Source of the DNA: Lachnospiraceae bacterium
GTDB taxonomy: Bacteria > Bacillota > Clostridia > Lachnospirales > Lachnospiraceae
NCBI GenBank assembly: GCA_029005135.1
Contig: JAQXFO010000017.1
Coordinates: 1-64,000 of the forward strand
Direction of reading: 5' to 3'
DNA: 64,000 nt
A program made the translations under genes and the position numbers. Position 1 is the first letter of the stretch; each line of letters opens with the position of its first letter. A model generated the notes under the pieces. The model saw only the letters and a list, made by a program, of their open reading frames with translations, was not told the DNA's origin and ran no database searches. Shown here piece by piece: positions 1-7,132 of the stretch.

Positions 1-2
1 AT

Positions 3-191
3 CAATGGCCCATTCAAAATGTTAGAATCATATTAGATGTGATGTGTGTTTTGCTTGGATGGATTTTGGGAGGTACTGTTGGAATTTGCACGATTGCAAC
101 AATTATGCTGTCAGGCGCGTTGTTACAGAAGTTTGTAAAAAACCTAAAGCCTGCTATAGACACAATTGTTTTGGGAAAGGCAATCCATTAA
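3..191 (+). CDS. C-terminal fragment of a YczE/YitT-like integral membrane protein (partial at window edge)
   Basis: The frame is open from the window edge and ends at TAA 189-191, giving 62 residues. The fragment has a hydrophobic helix containing VLLGWILGGTVGIGT-like spacing (here LLGWILGGTVGICT), followed by ALLQKFVK and a short tail. This resembles the last transmembrane segment of YczE/YyaS-type membrane proteins, a family of unknown function. Its codons are AT-rich compared with every gene further right, which suggests a different origin for this edge of the window. The family assignment rests on the look of about 60 residues only. Confidence 0.45.
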   Translation, partial: QWPIQNVRIILDVMCVLLGWILGGTVGICTIATIMLSGALLQKFVKNLKPAIDTIVLGKAIH

Positions 192-192
192 G

Positions 193-336
193 ACTGCTTT
201 TGAACTAATTTTGCCGGATGACAGCGATTATCAGATCGGCAAATACGGACGTTTGCGCCGTAAAAACAGCATCCACAGCCGTGCGGAGGAAATCGTCCTA
301 CCGCCCCTTCACCGTCACTTTACCGCCGCTTTATGA
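193..336 (+). pseudogene. Remnant resembling a TnpV-type transposon-associated protein
   Basis: A 47-codon stretch without a convincing start reads LPDDSDYQIGKYGRLRRK and then loses any recognisable pattern before TGA 334-336. TnpV proteins, small proteins found on conjugative transposons of Firmicutes, have a similar stretch of the form LPxxxxYxIGxxGxxRR. The similarity covers only about 20 residues and I could not align it, so this is a tentative call for a decayed mobile-element scrap. Confidence 0.3.
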
Positions 337-459
337 TTTGTTTATAGTTTTTATGTTTTCTTTCCAACCGCGTCATAGTTTACTCACAAACAGCCTGTAT
401 AGTATGAATCAAGATAGATGTCACACCACACACTATCTCCCCCCTCATAAAAAGAAATG
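337..459. other. Non-coding gap between the left-edge remnants and the uppP terminator
   Basis: No plausible gene, RNA gene or repeat is visible. The sequence is AT-richer than the rest of the window and contains pyrimidine runs around 435-445. The open frame crossing it on the plus strand has no ribosome binding site and no protein-like composition. Confidence 0.5.
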
Positions 460-488
460 AAAAGAGACCTCACCACAAGGTCTCTTTT
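460..488. terminator. Bidirectional rho-independent terminator after uppP
   Basis: A perfect 10-bp stem (AAAAGAGACC, 460-469, pairing with 479-488) encloses a 9-base loop. T-rich sequence follows on both strands, so it can end uppP transcription from the right and any transcription entering from the left. Confidence 0.85.
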
Positions 489-528
489 CATTTTGTCTTT
501 TTTCAGGGTGCCGGTCAGGCGGCCCGTC

Positions 529-1377
529 TCAGGCTGTCAGAGCGCCGCGAATCAGGAAGAAGGCCAGGACCAGAGCGCCCAGGGCGATACGGTACCAGCC
601 GAAGACCTTGAAGTCGTGACGACGGATATAGTTCATCAGGAAGCGGATGACGATGATGGAGACAACAAAGGCCACCGCCATACCGAAAAGAAGGTAAGCC
701 AGTTCAAGCCCCGTAAAGTGCAGACCGTACTTCACGATTTTCAGAAGGCTGGCCCCGAACATGACCGGAACTGCCAGGAAGAAGGTATACTCCGAGGCGG
801 TTTTGCGGTTCATACCCAGAAGGATGCCGCCCAGGATCGTCGCGCCGGAACGGGATGTGCCGGGAATCAGAGCCAGCACCTGGAAGGCCCCGATGAGAAG
901 TGCCGTCGTGTAATCGATCTGAGTCAGGGAGGTGATCAGGGGCTCCTGATTCTTATTGCGGTTCTCAACAATGATGAAAAGCACGCCGTAGACGATCAGC
1001 ATGACCGCGACTACCACATAATTATAAAAATGCTCATCGATCCAGTCATCAAAAGGCAGACCGATGATCACCGCCGGCAGACAGGAAACCAGGATCCTGA
1101 CCCAAAGGGCCAGCTTCTTGCGCGAGGCATAGCGCCCCACCCCCTTTGCCTTCGGATTCAGGCGGTGGAAGGGCCAGATCTTATGCCAGAAAAGCACCAC
1201 GACCGCCATGATGGCTCCCAGCTGAATGACAACCCGGAACATTTTCATAAACTCTTCCGTGACGTTGAGCCGGATCAGTTCATCGAGAAGGATCATGTGT
1301 CCGGTCGAGCTGATGGGCAGCCATTCGGTAACGCCTTCCACGATGCCAAGCAACAATACCTTCAGAAATTCCAACAT
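529..1377 (-). CDS. uppP: Undecaprenyl-diphosphatase UppP (BacA)
   Basis: This 282-residue polytopic membrane enzyme removes a phosphate from undecaprenyl diphosphate, recycling the lipid carrier used for peptidoglycan and for the glycans made elsewhere in this window. Both family signatures are present: EGVTEWLPISSTGH at residues 14-27 and PGTSRSG at 172-178, with hydrophobic helices between and after them. Length is normal for the family. The start ATG is preceded by GGAG at a good distance. It stands alone, with its own promoter at 1491-1519 and a terminator at 460-488. Overexpression of this family gives bacitracin resistance in other bacteria; nothing here indicates that use. Confidence 0.95.
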   Translation of the reverse strand: MLEFLKVLLLGIVEGVTEWLPISSTGHMILLDELIRLNVTEEFMKMFRVVIQLGAIMAVVVLFWHKIWPFHRLNPKAKGVGRYASRKKLALWVRILVSCLPAVIIGLPFDDWIDEHFYNYVVVAVMLIVYGVLFIIVENRNKNQEPLITSLTQIDYTTALLIGAFQVLALIPGTSRSGATILGGILLGMNRKTASEYTFFLAVPVMFGASLLKIVKYGLHFTGLELAYLLFGMAVAFVVSIIVIRFLMNYIRRHDFKVFGWYRIALGALVLAFFLIRGALTA

Positions 1378-1490
1378 AGTATCTCCACTCCGATGCCCTC
1401 CGGTGTCCGGCCGGATGACGGCATTCCTTATGCGGCAGGCACTGCCTTAAGCCAAGACAGGCTCTGTCATAGTCTGTGACAAGTGACTCA

Positions 1491-1519
1491 AGTATACAAT
1501 ATCAGCACGGCGGATTCAA
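1491..1519 (-). promoter_or_regulatory. Predicted sigma-A promoter of uppP
   Basis: On the minus strand a -35 box TTGAAT (1514-1519) and a -10 box TATACT (1491-1496) are separated by exactly 17 bases, about 110 bases upstream of the uppP start. No competing gene lies between. Confidence 0.6.
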
Positions 1520-1590
1520 TCGGCAGCCCGGCCCGTCCGACGCAGAGAAGCCCGGGTTGATACTTTTTTTCCGAAAAAAGAAAAATTTTG

Positions 1591-1619
1591 TTGACTTTCA
1601 GATCAGGATAGGCTATGAT
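1591..1619 (+). promoter_or_regulatory. Promoter of the first tRNA-Leu gene
   Basis: A -35 box TTGACT (1591-1596), a 17-base spacer and a -10 box TATGAT (1614-1619) lie just upstream of the tRNA at 1631. Confidence 0.8.
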
Positions 1620-1624
1620 GAATA

Positions 1625-1717
1625 AGTCGCGCAGGAGTGGCGGAATTGGCAGACGCGCAGGCTTCAGGTGCCTGTGGCCCTTACCGGTCGTGCGGGTTCA
1701 AGTCCCGCCTCCTGCAT
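1625..1717 (+). repeat. 93-bp direct repeat containing tRNA-Leu, copy 1
   Basis: This copy is identical over 93 bases to 2801-2893. The identity covers the tRNA plus six bases before and one base after it, then stops abruptly on both sides. The repeats bracket about 1.1 kb of decayed coding sequence. Confidence 0.9.
1631..1716 (+). tRNA. tRNA-Leu (anticodon CAG), copy 1
   Basis: The 86-base gene folds as a class II tRNA. Acceptor GCAGGAG pairs with CTCCTGC, and the anticodon stem CAGGC/GCCTG holds a loop TTCAGGT with anticodon CAG, which reads CUG leucine codons. There is a long variable arm typical of leucine tRNAs and a T-loop GGTTCAAGTCC. The 3' CCA is not encoded. It is transcribed from the promoter at 1591 and followed by a terminator hairpin at 1720. 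Confidence 0.97.
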
Positions 1718-1719
1718 CC

Positions 1720-1752
1720 AACCCGCAGGCCATACGGCTTGCGGGTTTCTTT
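1720..1752 (+). terminator. Rho-independent terminator of the first tRNA-Leu
   Basis: The stem AACCCGCA (1720-1727) pairs with TGCGGGTT (1740-1747), followed by a T-rich run. It lies immediately after the tRNA. Confidence 0.8.
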
Positions 1753-1795
1753 TTGCTCTTTTTCGGGAAAGCGGGAAAGCCGGCGGCAGAATAAG

Positions 1796-1835
1796 AAGGG
1801 GCTGCCGCACTGATGACTTAGTGCGGCAGCCCCTT
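1796..1835 (-). terminator. Strong hairpin after the GGDEF remnant
   Basis: A perfect 15-bp GC-rich stem (1796-1810 with 1821-1835) with a 10-base loop lies just beyond the 3' end of the minus-strand GGDEF reading frame. The T tract on the minus side is weak, so termination strength there is uncertain. The plus side has TTT. Confidence 0.65.
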
Positions 1836-1847
1836 TCGCCGTCGTCT

Positions 1848-2447
1848 TCAGACAGTCCCGCCGCTCAGATAGCAGCCTCCCTTCTTGTCACGCTTGGCCC
1901 GGTACAGGGCCTTGTCGGCCTTTTCGATAATCTCCGCCGTGGGTTTGATGCCCTCACCGCACATGACGATACCGCCGGAGCAGGCACTCAGAGTCCCATC
2001 GGGCAGGCGATGGATGCCGAAGGTCCGGCAGATCTCTTCGCCCTTCCTGAGGATCACTGCCGGAGAGCTGATCCGTTTCAGCACGACGATGAATTCATCG
2101 CCGCCGTAACGGCAGAGAATATCACCGTCCCTTGTCTTCTGTTTCAGAATATCCGCAAAGGTCTTCAGCAGACCGTCACCCACCTCGTGGCCAAAGGCAT
2201 CGTTGGCGTATTTCAGATTGTCCACATCAAAAAGGTAGAGTGCCAGAGGCGTATCCTCCGCTCTCAGAGCATCCACCGCTTCATAGAAGCCCCTCCGGTT
2301 CAGAAAACCTGTCAGAAAATCGCCGTTGGCCGCGTTGGTCAGCGCCTTCTCCCGCTCTTCATAAGCCTGCATCGACATCAGACGGTTGATGCGGCGCTTG
2401 ATATCGCCGATCGGATGGCGCTTGCAGAGGAAATCATCCCTGGACCG
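1848..2447 (-). pseudogene. Truncated GGDEF-domain (diguanylate cyclase) gene
   Basis: The frame is open from about 2447 to a stop at 1848. From the first ATG at 2378 it gives 176 residues that are almost only a GGDEF domain: DFLTGFLNRR at about 20-29, the substrate site GGDEF at 92-96, and an RxxD inhibitory site (R83, D86) five residues before it. Intact enzymes of this family make cyclic di-GMP. Coding-like sequence continues upstream of that ATG, in a helical stretch with no ribosome binding site and no sensor domain. It ends where it meets the opposite-strand remnant near 2440. I infer a 5' truncation. The catalytic residues are intact, so residual function cannot be excluded. Confidence 0.7.
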
Positions 2448-2703
2448 CTATGAGAACCTGCATATCATTCCTTCCCGGGCCAATGCCGATCTTGACTACA
2501 ACGCCTTTGTCAATGACTGCGACAGTGTTCTTCTGATCTCCTCCAACGATCCTTTCCGCATCATGGATCTTCAGCGGCCGCATATGGTCATGGCCTTCAT
2601 GGAGCATCTTCTGCGAGAGGCGGAGACCATCGGCTTCGAAGGGATCCTGCGCAGCCGCATCCGTTCGGAGATCACCCAGCGGATAAAGGAGCTGGAAACC
2701 TGA
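2440..2703 (+). pseudogene. C-terminal remnant of an unrecognised protein
   Basis: About 88 codons with protein-like composition end at TGA 2701-2703, reading SLDRYENLHII at the left side and FMEHLLREAETIGFEG, then RSRIRSEITQRIKE, at the right. The helical C-terminus looks genuine, but I do not recognise the family. The reading frame extends left to an ATG at 2386, yet that part overlaps the coding sequence of the GGDEF remnant on the other strand, so the true 5' end is probably missing. It is head-to-head with the GGDEF remnant, which points to a rearrangement joint around 2435-2450. Confidence 0.5.
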
Positions 2704-2766
2704 CGCAGACAGTGACCTGAAAAGGAAGCCACAGAAAACAGAGGATCCAATTGTTTTAAAATCCGG

Positions 2767-2795
2767 TTGACATCCGCTCATTCCTGATATATGAT
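2767..2795 (+). promoter_or_regulatory. Promoter of the second tRNA-Leu gene
   Basis: A consensus -35 TTGACA (2767-2772), a 17-base spacer and a -10 TATGAT (2790-2795) lie upstream of the tRNA at 2807. The -10 and spacing match the first copy, but the sequence between differs, so the promoter is not part of the repeat. Confidence 0.85.
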
Positions 2796-2800
2796 ATATG

Positions 2801-2893
2801 AGTCGCGCAGGAGTGGCGGAATTGGCAGACGCGCAGGCTTCAGGTGCCTGTGGCCCTTACCGGTCGTGCGGGTTCAAGTCCCGCCTCCTGCAT
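2801..2893 (+). repeat. 93-bp direct repeat containing tRNA-Leu, copy 2
   Basis: This is the second copy of the repeat at 1625-1717. Sequence identity ends one base after the tRNA, and the downstream terminators of the two copies are unrelated. Confidence 0.9.
2807..2892 (+). tRNA. tRNA-Leu (anticodon CAG), copy 2
   Basis: This is identical in all 86 bases to the gene at 1631-1716, with the same class II fold and CAG anticodon and no encoded CCA. It has its own promoter at 2767 and its own terminator at 2899. Confidence 0.97.
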
Positions 2894-2898
2894 ATAAG

Positions 2899-2937
2899 AA
2901 AACCGCTTTTGTCTACAGGGCAGAAGCGGTTTTTTCA
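2899..2937 (+). terminator. Rho-independent terminator of the second tRNA-Leu
   Basis: The stem AAAACCGCTT (2899-2908) pairs with AAGCGGTTTT (2924-2933) and runs into a T tract directly after the tRNA. Confidence 0.85.
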
Positions 2938-3044
2938 TATGCCGTAAACGTTGCCGCAGACTAACTCTTGTCGATGACCGGAAATATCAGGCTTGTGGCA
3001 GCATGGCCAGTCTTCACAAGAATCTCAATCATTCTATGTGAAAA

Positions 3045-3066
3045 CGGCAGGGATTTCTCCCTGCCG
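3045..3066 (-). terminator. Rho-independent terminator downstream of ugd
   Basis: A perfect 9-bp stem (CGGCAGGGA, 3045-3053, with 3058-3066) has a 4-base loop and is followed on the minus strand by TTTT. It lies about 100 bases after the ugd stop. The small minus-strand frame between the two has no ribosome binding site. Confidence 0.75.
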
Positions 3067-3163
3067 CCGAAGTTTGCTTTGACAACGTTATTATAACCAC
3101 ATTCACCGCATCCGAATATCTGACCTGCTTCTGTTCCGTTAAGGCGCGAAGCGGCCTGTGCCG

Positions 3164-4372
3164 TCAATCGCGGCGGAACAGATCTCGGGTATAGACTTTA
3201 TCCGCGGCGTCATCCAGACAGGCATCGTAGCGGTTGGCTATGATGGCCCGGGAAGAAGCCTTGAAAGCCTCCAGATCATTGACGACCCGGCACCCCTGGA
3301 AATCACTGCCGTCGGGCAGCGTCGGCTCATAGATAATCAGGGAGGCTCCCTTCGCCTTCAGGCGTTTCATAACACCCTGGATCGAGCTCTGACGGAAATT
3401 ATCCGAATTGGATTTCATCGTCAGACGATAAATGCCGATCACCGGTTCCTCTTCCCCTAAGCCAGCCAGCGCAAGCACCCGGTCCGCGATGAAATCCTTG
3501 CGTGTCCGGTTACTCTCTACGATGGCACTCATCATATTCTGAGGAACGTCGGCATAATTGGCCAGAAGCTGCTTCGTGTCCTTCGGCAGGCAGTAACCGC
3601 CGTAGCCGAAACTGGGATTGTTGTAATGATCCCCGATGCGCGGATCGAGGCAGACACCCTTGATGATCTGGGCCGTATCAAGGCCCTTCATCTCCGCATA
3701 GGTATCCAGCTCATTGAAATACGAGACCCGGAGGGCCAGGTAGGTATTGGCAAACAGTTTTACCGCCTCCGCTTCCGTCAGGCCCATGATCAGTGTATCC
3801 ACAGACGCCTTCTCGGCACCTTCCCGGAGAAGAGCGGCGAAATCCTCCGCCAGGGCCCGCTGCTTCTCATCGGCGGTATCGGTGCCGACGATAATGCGGC
3901 TCGGGTAGAGATTATCGTAGAGTGCCTTCGATTCCCGGAGGAATTCGGGGCTGAAGAGGATCCGATCCGTCTTGTAGCGTTCCCGCACCGAAGCCGTATA
4001 GCCCACCGGCACCGTTGATTTGATAACCATAACCGCGGTTTGGCTGCTGCGAAGAACCATCTCTATCACCGCCTCCACGGCGCCGGTATCAAAATGATTC
4101 ATCTTGCTGTCATAGTTGGTCGGCGCCGCGATGATCACATACTCGACATCACGATAGGCGGCCTCACCATCCAGAGTGGCTGTCAGATCCAGTGCTTTCT
4201 CCGCAAGATAACGTTCGATATACTCGTCCCGGATCGGCGACCGGCGATCATTGATCATGGCCACCTTCTCGGGAATGATATCCACCGCTGTCACCTGATT
4301 ATGCTGAGCCAGCAGGGTGGCGACGGATAATCCGACATAACCGGTGCCGGCAACCGCGATTTTTCTGTTCAT
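3164..4372 (-). CDS. ugd: UDP-glucose 6-dehydrogenase
   Basis: This enzyme oxidises UDP-glucose twice with NAD to UDP-glucuronate, a precursor of acidic surface polysaccharides, so it fits the glycan loci to the right. The 402-residue product starts with the NAD-binding GTGYVG motif. The catalytic cysteine lies in [13 protein letters not shown] and the C-terminal nucleotide-binding domain contains an intact YRLTMK stretch. I chose the ATG at 4372 because AAGGAG lies eight bases upstream and the protein then begins [10 protein letters not shown] longer frame to 4417 adds 15 residues without a ribosome binding site. It has its own promoter over the end of lspA and a terminator at 3045. Confidence 0.95.
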   Translation of the reverse strand: MNRKIAVAGTGYVGLSVATLLAQHNQVTAVDIIPEKVAMINDRRSPIRDEYIERYLAEKALDLTATLDGEAAYRDVEYVIIAAPTNYDSKMNHFDTGAVEAVIEMVLRSSQTAVMVIKSTVPVGYTASVRERYKTDRILFSPEFLRESKALYDNLYPSRIIVGTDTADEKQRALAEDFAALLREGAEKASVDTLIMGLTEAEAVKLFANTYLALRVSYFNELDTYAEMKGLDTAQIIKGVCLDPRIGDHYNNPSFGYGGYCLPKDTKQLLANYADVPQNMMSAIVESNRTRKDFIADRVLALAGLGEEEPVIGIYRLTMKSNSDNFRQSSIQGVMKRLKAKGASLIIYEPTLPDGSDFQGCRVVNDLEAFKASSRAIIANRYDACLDDAADKVYTRDLFRRD

Positions 4373-4431
4373 CCTGAAAACTCCTTTGGTGTTCCCCTGT
4401 TTTGGCATGATACTCATGCCGGAACCCTATT

Positions 4432-4460
4432 ATCATATCAGGCTTTTTTCTTTTCGCCAA
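4432..4460 (-). promoter_or_regulatory. Predicted ugd promoter overlapping the lspA stop
   Basis: On the minus strand TTGGCG (4455-4460), a 17-base spacer and TATGAT (4432-4437) form a plausible promoter about 60 bases upstream of the ugd start. The -35 box lies inside lspA. Confidence 0.5.
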
Positions 4461-4905
4461 GACATTCACCGAGGATGATCGCAGCTGCCCCGGCGGCTAT
4501 GGCCGCATCCGCCGCGTTGTACACATATCGCCCTATCGTGCCGTCACGGTGTCTGACGGCAGCAAAATCCGTCACGGCGCCGCGCCGCACCCGGTCGCAG
4601 AGATTGCCCAGACCGCCCGCTATGATCAGCGACGACCCGATCCGTGTGAGGGTACTGCTCTCCTTCCGTGTCCGGTGCTGATGGACCGCTGCAGCTGCCA
4701 GGGCTGTACCGGACAGAATAAGAGGCAGAGACCCACGGTCTGCCAGATGGCCGCCGGCCGTCCCGCGATTCTCGATGCGGTATAAAAATAAGCGGCCCCC
4801 AAAAACGGGCCGCTTATCACCGTTCAGTTCAAGAGATCTCTCGGCCCAGCGTTTTGAGGCGTAATCCGCCGCAAAGGCGGCCGTTCCGATAAGATAGGCG
4901 ATCAT
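4438..4905 (-). CDS. lspA: Lipoprotein signal peptidase II, LspA
   Basis: LspA is the membrane aspartyl protease that cleaves signal peptides from prolipoproteins. The 155-residue protein shows the family order: an early D-x-x-x-K stretch (DYASK at 14-18), an asparagine-glycine motif ENRGTAGG near 45-52, GNLCDRVRRGAVTDF ending in catalytic Asp113, and YNAAD with catalytic Asp133. Four hydrophobic segments are visible, as expected. The ENRGTAGG motif departs from the usual NxGAAFG form, so this is a divergent member. It lies 29 bases downstream of the zinc-ribbon gene and is probably transcribed with it. Confidence 0.85.
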   Translation of the reverse strand: MIAYLIGTAAFAADYASKRWAERSLELNGDKRPVFGGRLFLYRIENRGTAGGHLADRGSLPLILSGTALAAAAVHQHRTRKESSTLTRIGSSLIIAGGLGNLCDRVRRGAVTDFAAVRHRDGTIGRYVYNAADAAIAAGAAAIILGECLGEKKKA

Positions 4906-4934
4906 GAACTCTCCTTCCGTCGGATCCTGACGGA

Positions 4935-5483
4935 TCAGGCTTTTTCCTGTTCCTCTGAGCAGCAGGTCTCACCGCTCTCGCAGCAGCAGGGAGCCTCAGC
5001 CTCTTCCGAAGCCGTTTCCGCCGGGACTTCAGCCTCCGGAGCCTCCGCGGCGCCGTCACAGGCGCAGCAGCAGCAGGCTTCTTCTTCCTCACTCACTTCG
5101 GACGCCGGGGCCTCCTCCGGAGCACGGGTACCGCACTGCGGGCAGAACAGCGCATCCAGATCCATGGAGAAACCGCAGACCGGACAGATTTTCTGCCCTC
5201 TGATACGGGCAATGTCCTTCTTCAGCTCCTCGATCCGGCCGTTTCTGACCGCGATCTCATCAAGCAGGGCACGGACATCCTCACTGACCGCCAGATCCTT
5301 CTCCGCCGCTTCCTCGGCGATCTTCTCTCCGATCTTCTGGTACAGCTTCTCGATCTCGCGCTGAGCGGATGCGATCTTGACCGACTTCTTCTGAGACTCG
5401 ATGAAGGTGGTCGTCTTCGTGGCGGCAGTCTGTGCTGCCGAGCTGATGGATTTACTTAAATCGCCGAAAAAATCTTCTGCCAT
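4935..5483 (-). CDS. Zinc-ribbon protein with helical N-terminus and cysteine-cluster tail
   Basis: Function unknown. The 182-residue protein starts with about 95 residues of predicted long helix, rich in K, E and A and probably coiled coil. A zinc ribbon CPVCG...CPQCG follows at about 100-117. The tail is acidic, rich in Glu, Ala and Pro, and carries unusual cysteine clusters (CCCCAC, CCC and CC). Similar helix-plus-ribbon proteins are common and unnamed in Clostridia; the clustered cysteines in the tail are not typical. A good GGAG ribosome binding site precedes the ATG at 5483. It lies between clpX and lspA on the same strand, in a likely clpX-led transcript. No enzyme motif is visible. 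Confidence 0.75.
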   Translation of the reverse strand: MAEDFFGDLSKSISSAAQTAATKTTTFIESQKKSVKIASAQREIEKLYQKIGEKIAEEAAEKDLAVSEDVRALLDEIAVRNGRIEELKKDIARIRGQKICPVCGFSMDLDALFCPQCGTRAPEEAPASEVSEEEEACCCCACDGAAEAPEAEVPAETASEEAEAPCCCESGETCCSEEQEKA

Positions 5484-5512
5484 GGTGAAAATCTCCTTTC
5501 GTCATTGATTAA

Positions 5513-7033
5513 TTATGATACCGCAGCGCCGGTGGGCGCCGGGGCCGTCAGCCCTCTCATGATGATGCGCGGGCCTCCGGTATGTTCCACGTATTCCCGG
5601 GTGATGATCACCTCGCCGATGCTGTCATCTTTGGGGATCTCATACATAATATCCAGCATAAAATCTTCTATGATCGACCGCAGCGCCCTGGCGCCCGTCT
5701 TCCTGGCGGCCGCTTTCGCGGCGATGGCCCGGAGAGCCCCTTCTTCAAAGGTCAGCTTTACCTCATCCATGGCCAGTAATTCCTGATACTGCTTGAGAAT
5801 CGCATTCTGCGGTTCGCTCAGAATCCGAATCAGCATCTCCTCCGTCAGATCCTCCAGAGCACACACGACCGGCAGACGGCCAAGGAACTCGGGGATCATG
5901 CCGAAGTTTCTCAGATCCTCCGTCGTCGCCTGCAGCAGCAGATTCGGATCGTCATCATACTTATCCTTCAGGTCAGCATGGAAACCGATGGCACTCTCTT
6001 TGTTGAGACGCTCCCGGATGATCGTCTCAAGGCCCGGGAAGGCACCGCCGCAGATGAAGAGAATATTCGTAGTATCCACCGTTTTCATCGGCACCATGGC
6101 ATTCTTGCTGCCGGCCCCGACCGGCACCTCGACCTCGGCGCCCTCCAGCAGCTTCAGCATGCCCTGCTGGACCGATTCCCCGCTGACATCCCGCTGGCTG
6201 GCATTCTTTTTCTTGGCGATCTTATCGATCTCATCGACGAAAATGATGCCTCGCTCGGCTTTGGCCACATTGTTGCCGGAAGCCGCCAGCAGCTTGCTGA
6301 CCACGCTCTCGATATCATCGCCGATGTAGCCCGCCTCCGTCAGGGAGGTAGCATCCGTCATGGCCAGGGGCACATCCAGAAGCTCGGCCAGTGTCCTGAC
6401 CATATAGGTCTTGCCGCTGCCGGTGGGACCGATCAGCAGGATATTGGACTTCTCGATCCTGACTTCGCCGGCCTCCGGCAGAGTCTGCAGGCCGCACCGT
6501 TTTTCCTTTTTCTTTTTCCCGTCCCTGTCGGCTGACAGGATACGTTTGTAATGGTTGTAGACCGCCACGGATATGACCTTCTTGGCCCTCTCCTGACCGA
6601 CCACATAGCGGTCCATCATCGCCTTGATCCGGTGAGGCGGCGGTACGTTGTCAAGGGAAGCCGTCTCAGGCAGATCCTCTTCCTCCGGCTCGGTCTGGTG
6701 TCCCGGCAGGATTCCGGACAGGCTGGACAGATCCAATGTCATATGAGGAATACCGCGGAAAAAATCTGCCAGATCAAGACCACTGCCGTCGGGCTTCAGG
6801 CTGTTGAGGCCGTTCTGCAGACAATCCCGGCAGAGGAAAACACCGCCTCCCATATCAGACAGGGGGCCGGCGTCCTGTTCGGACCGGCCGCATTTGAAAC
6901 AATGCCTCATCGGCGTCTTCCTGTTGTCCTTCGTTATCTTATCAAGGTTCTCTTCTTCCGCCGCCGAGGGTGAACCGTCAGCCTCTGTCAGCGTCAGCCG
7001 GTCATCGACAACTTCTCTGAAATCTTCACTCAT
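5513..7033 (-). CDS. clpX: ATP-dependent Clp protease ATP-binding subunit ClpX
   Basis: ClpX is the AAA+ unfoldase that feeds proteins to ClpP. The 506-residue protein has a four-cysteine zinc-binding domain (Cys45, Cys48, Cys68, Cys71), Walker A GPTGSGKT at 202-209, the substrate-gripping pore loop GYIG near 235-238, Walker B IIFVDEID at 263-270 and the conserved RDVSGESVQQ segment at 281-290. The family is usually about 410-430 residues. The extra length comes from a roughly 40-residue N-terminal leader before the zinc domain and a long acidic linker at about 75-130. No clpP or trigger-factor gene is adjacent, unlike in many bacteria. A promoter is predicted at 7063-7091. Confidence 0.93.
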   Translation of the reverse strand: MSEDFREVVDDRLTLTEADGSPSAAEEENLDKITKDNRKTPMRHCFKCGRSEQDAGPLSDMGGGVFLCRDCLQNGLNSLKPDGSGLDLADFFRGIPHMTLDLSSLSGILPGHQTEPEEEDLPETASLDNVPPPHRIKAMMDRYVVGQERAKKVISVAVYNHYKRILSADRDGKKKKEKRCGLQTLPEAGEVRIEKSNILLIGPTGSGKTYMVRTLAELLDVPLAMTDATSLTEAGYIGDDIESVVSKLLAASGNNVAKAERGIIFVDEIDKIAKKKNASQRDVSGESVQQGMLKLLEGAEVEVPVGAGSKNAMVPMKTVDTTNILFICGGAFPGLETIIRERLNKESAIGFHADLKDKYDDDPNLLLQATTEDLRNFGMIPEFLGRLPVVCALEDLTEEMLIRILSEPQNAILKQYQELLAMDEVKLTFEEGALRAIAAKAAARKTGARALRSIIEDFMLDIMYEIPKDDSIGEVIITREYVEHTGGPRIIMRGLTAPAPTGAAVS

Positions 7034-7062
7034 AACCCTTATGTCCTTTTTCTGTTTTAATC

Positions 7063-7091
7063 ATTATAAGCGCCTGCCCCTGAGGCCTCAA
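7063..7091 (-). promoter_or_regulatory. Predicted clpX promoter
   Basis: On the minus strand a -35 TTGAGG (7086-7091), a 17-base spacer and a consensus -10 TATAAT (7063-7068) lie about 30 bases before the clpX start. Confidence 0.65.
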
Positions 7092-7132
7092 GTAAAGATT
7101 TCATAAACGCTTTTTGTGCCGGCTGCGGCCTG

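Noticed and set aside
218..460. Plus-strand frame of 80 codons near the left edge
   Set aside because: No ribosome binding site, low-complexity and biased composition; the alternative frame with the TnpV-like peptide is more protein-like.
2961..3167. Small minus-strand frame downstream of ugd
   Set aside because: It starts at a TTG in the ugd stop region, has no ribosome binding site and runs through the ugd terminator hairpin.
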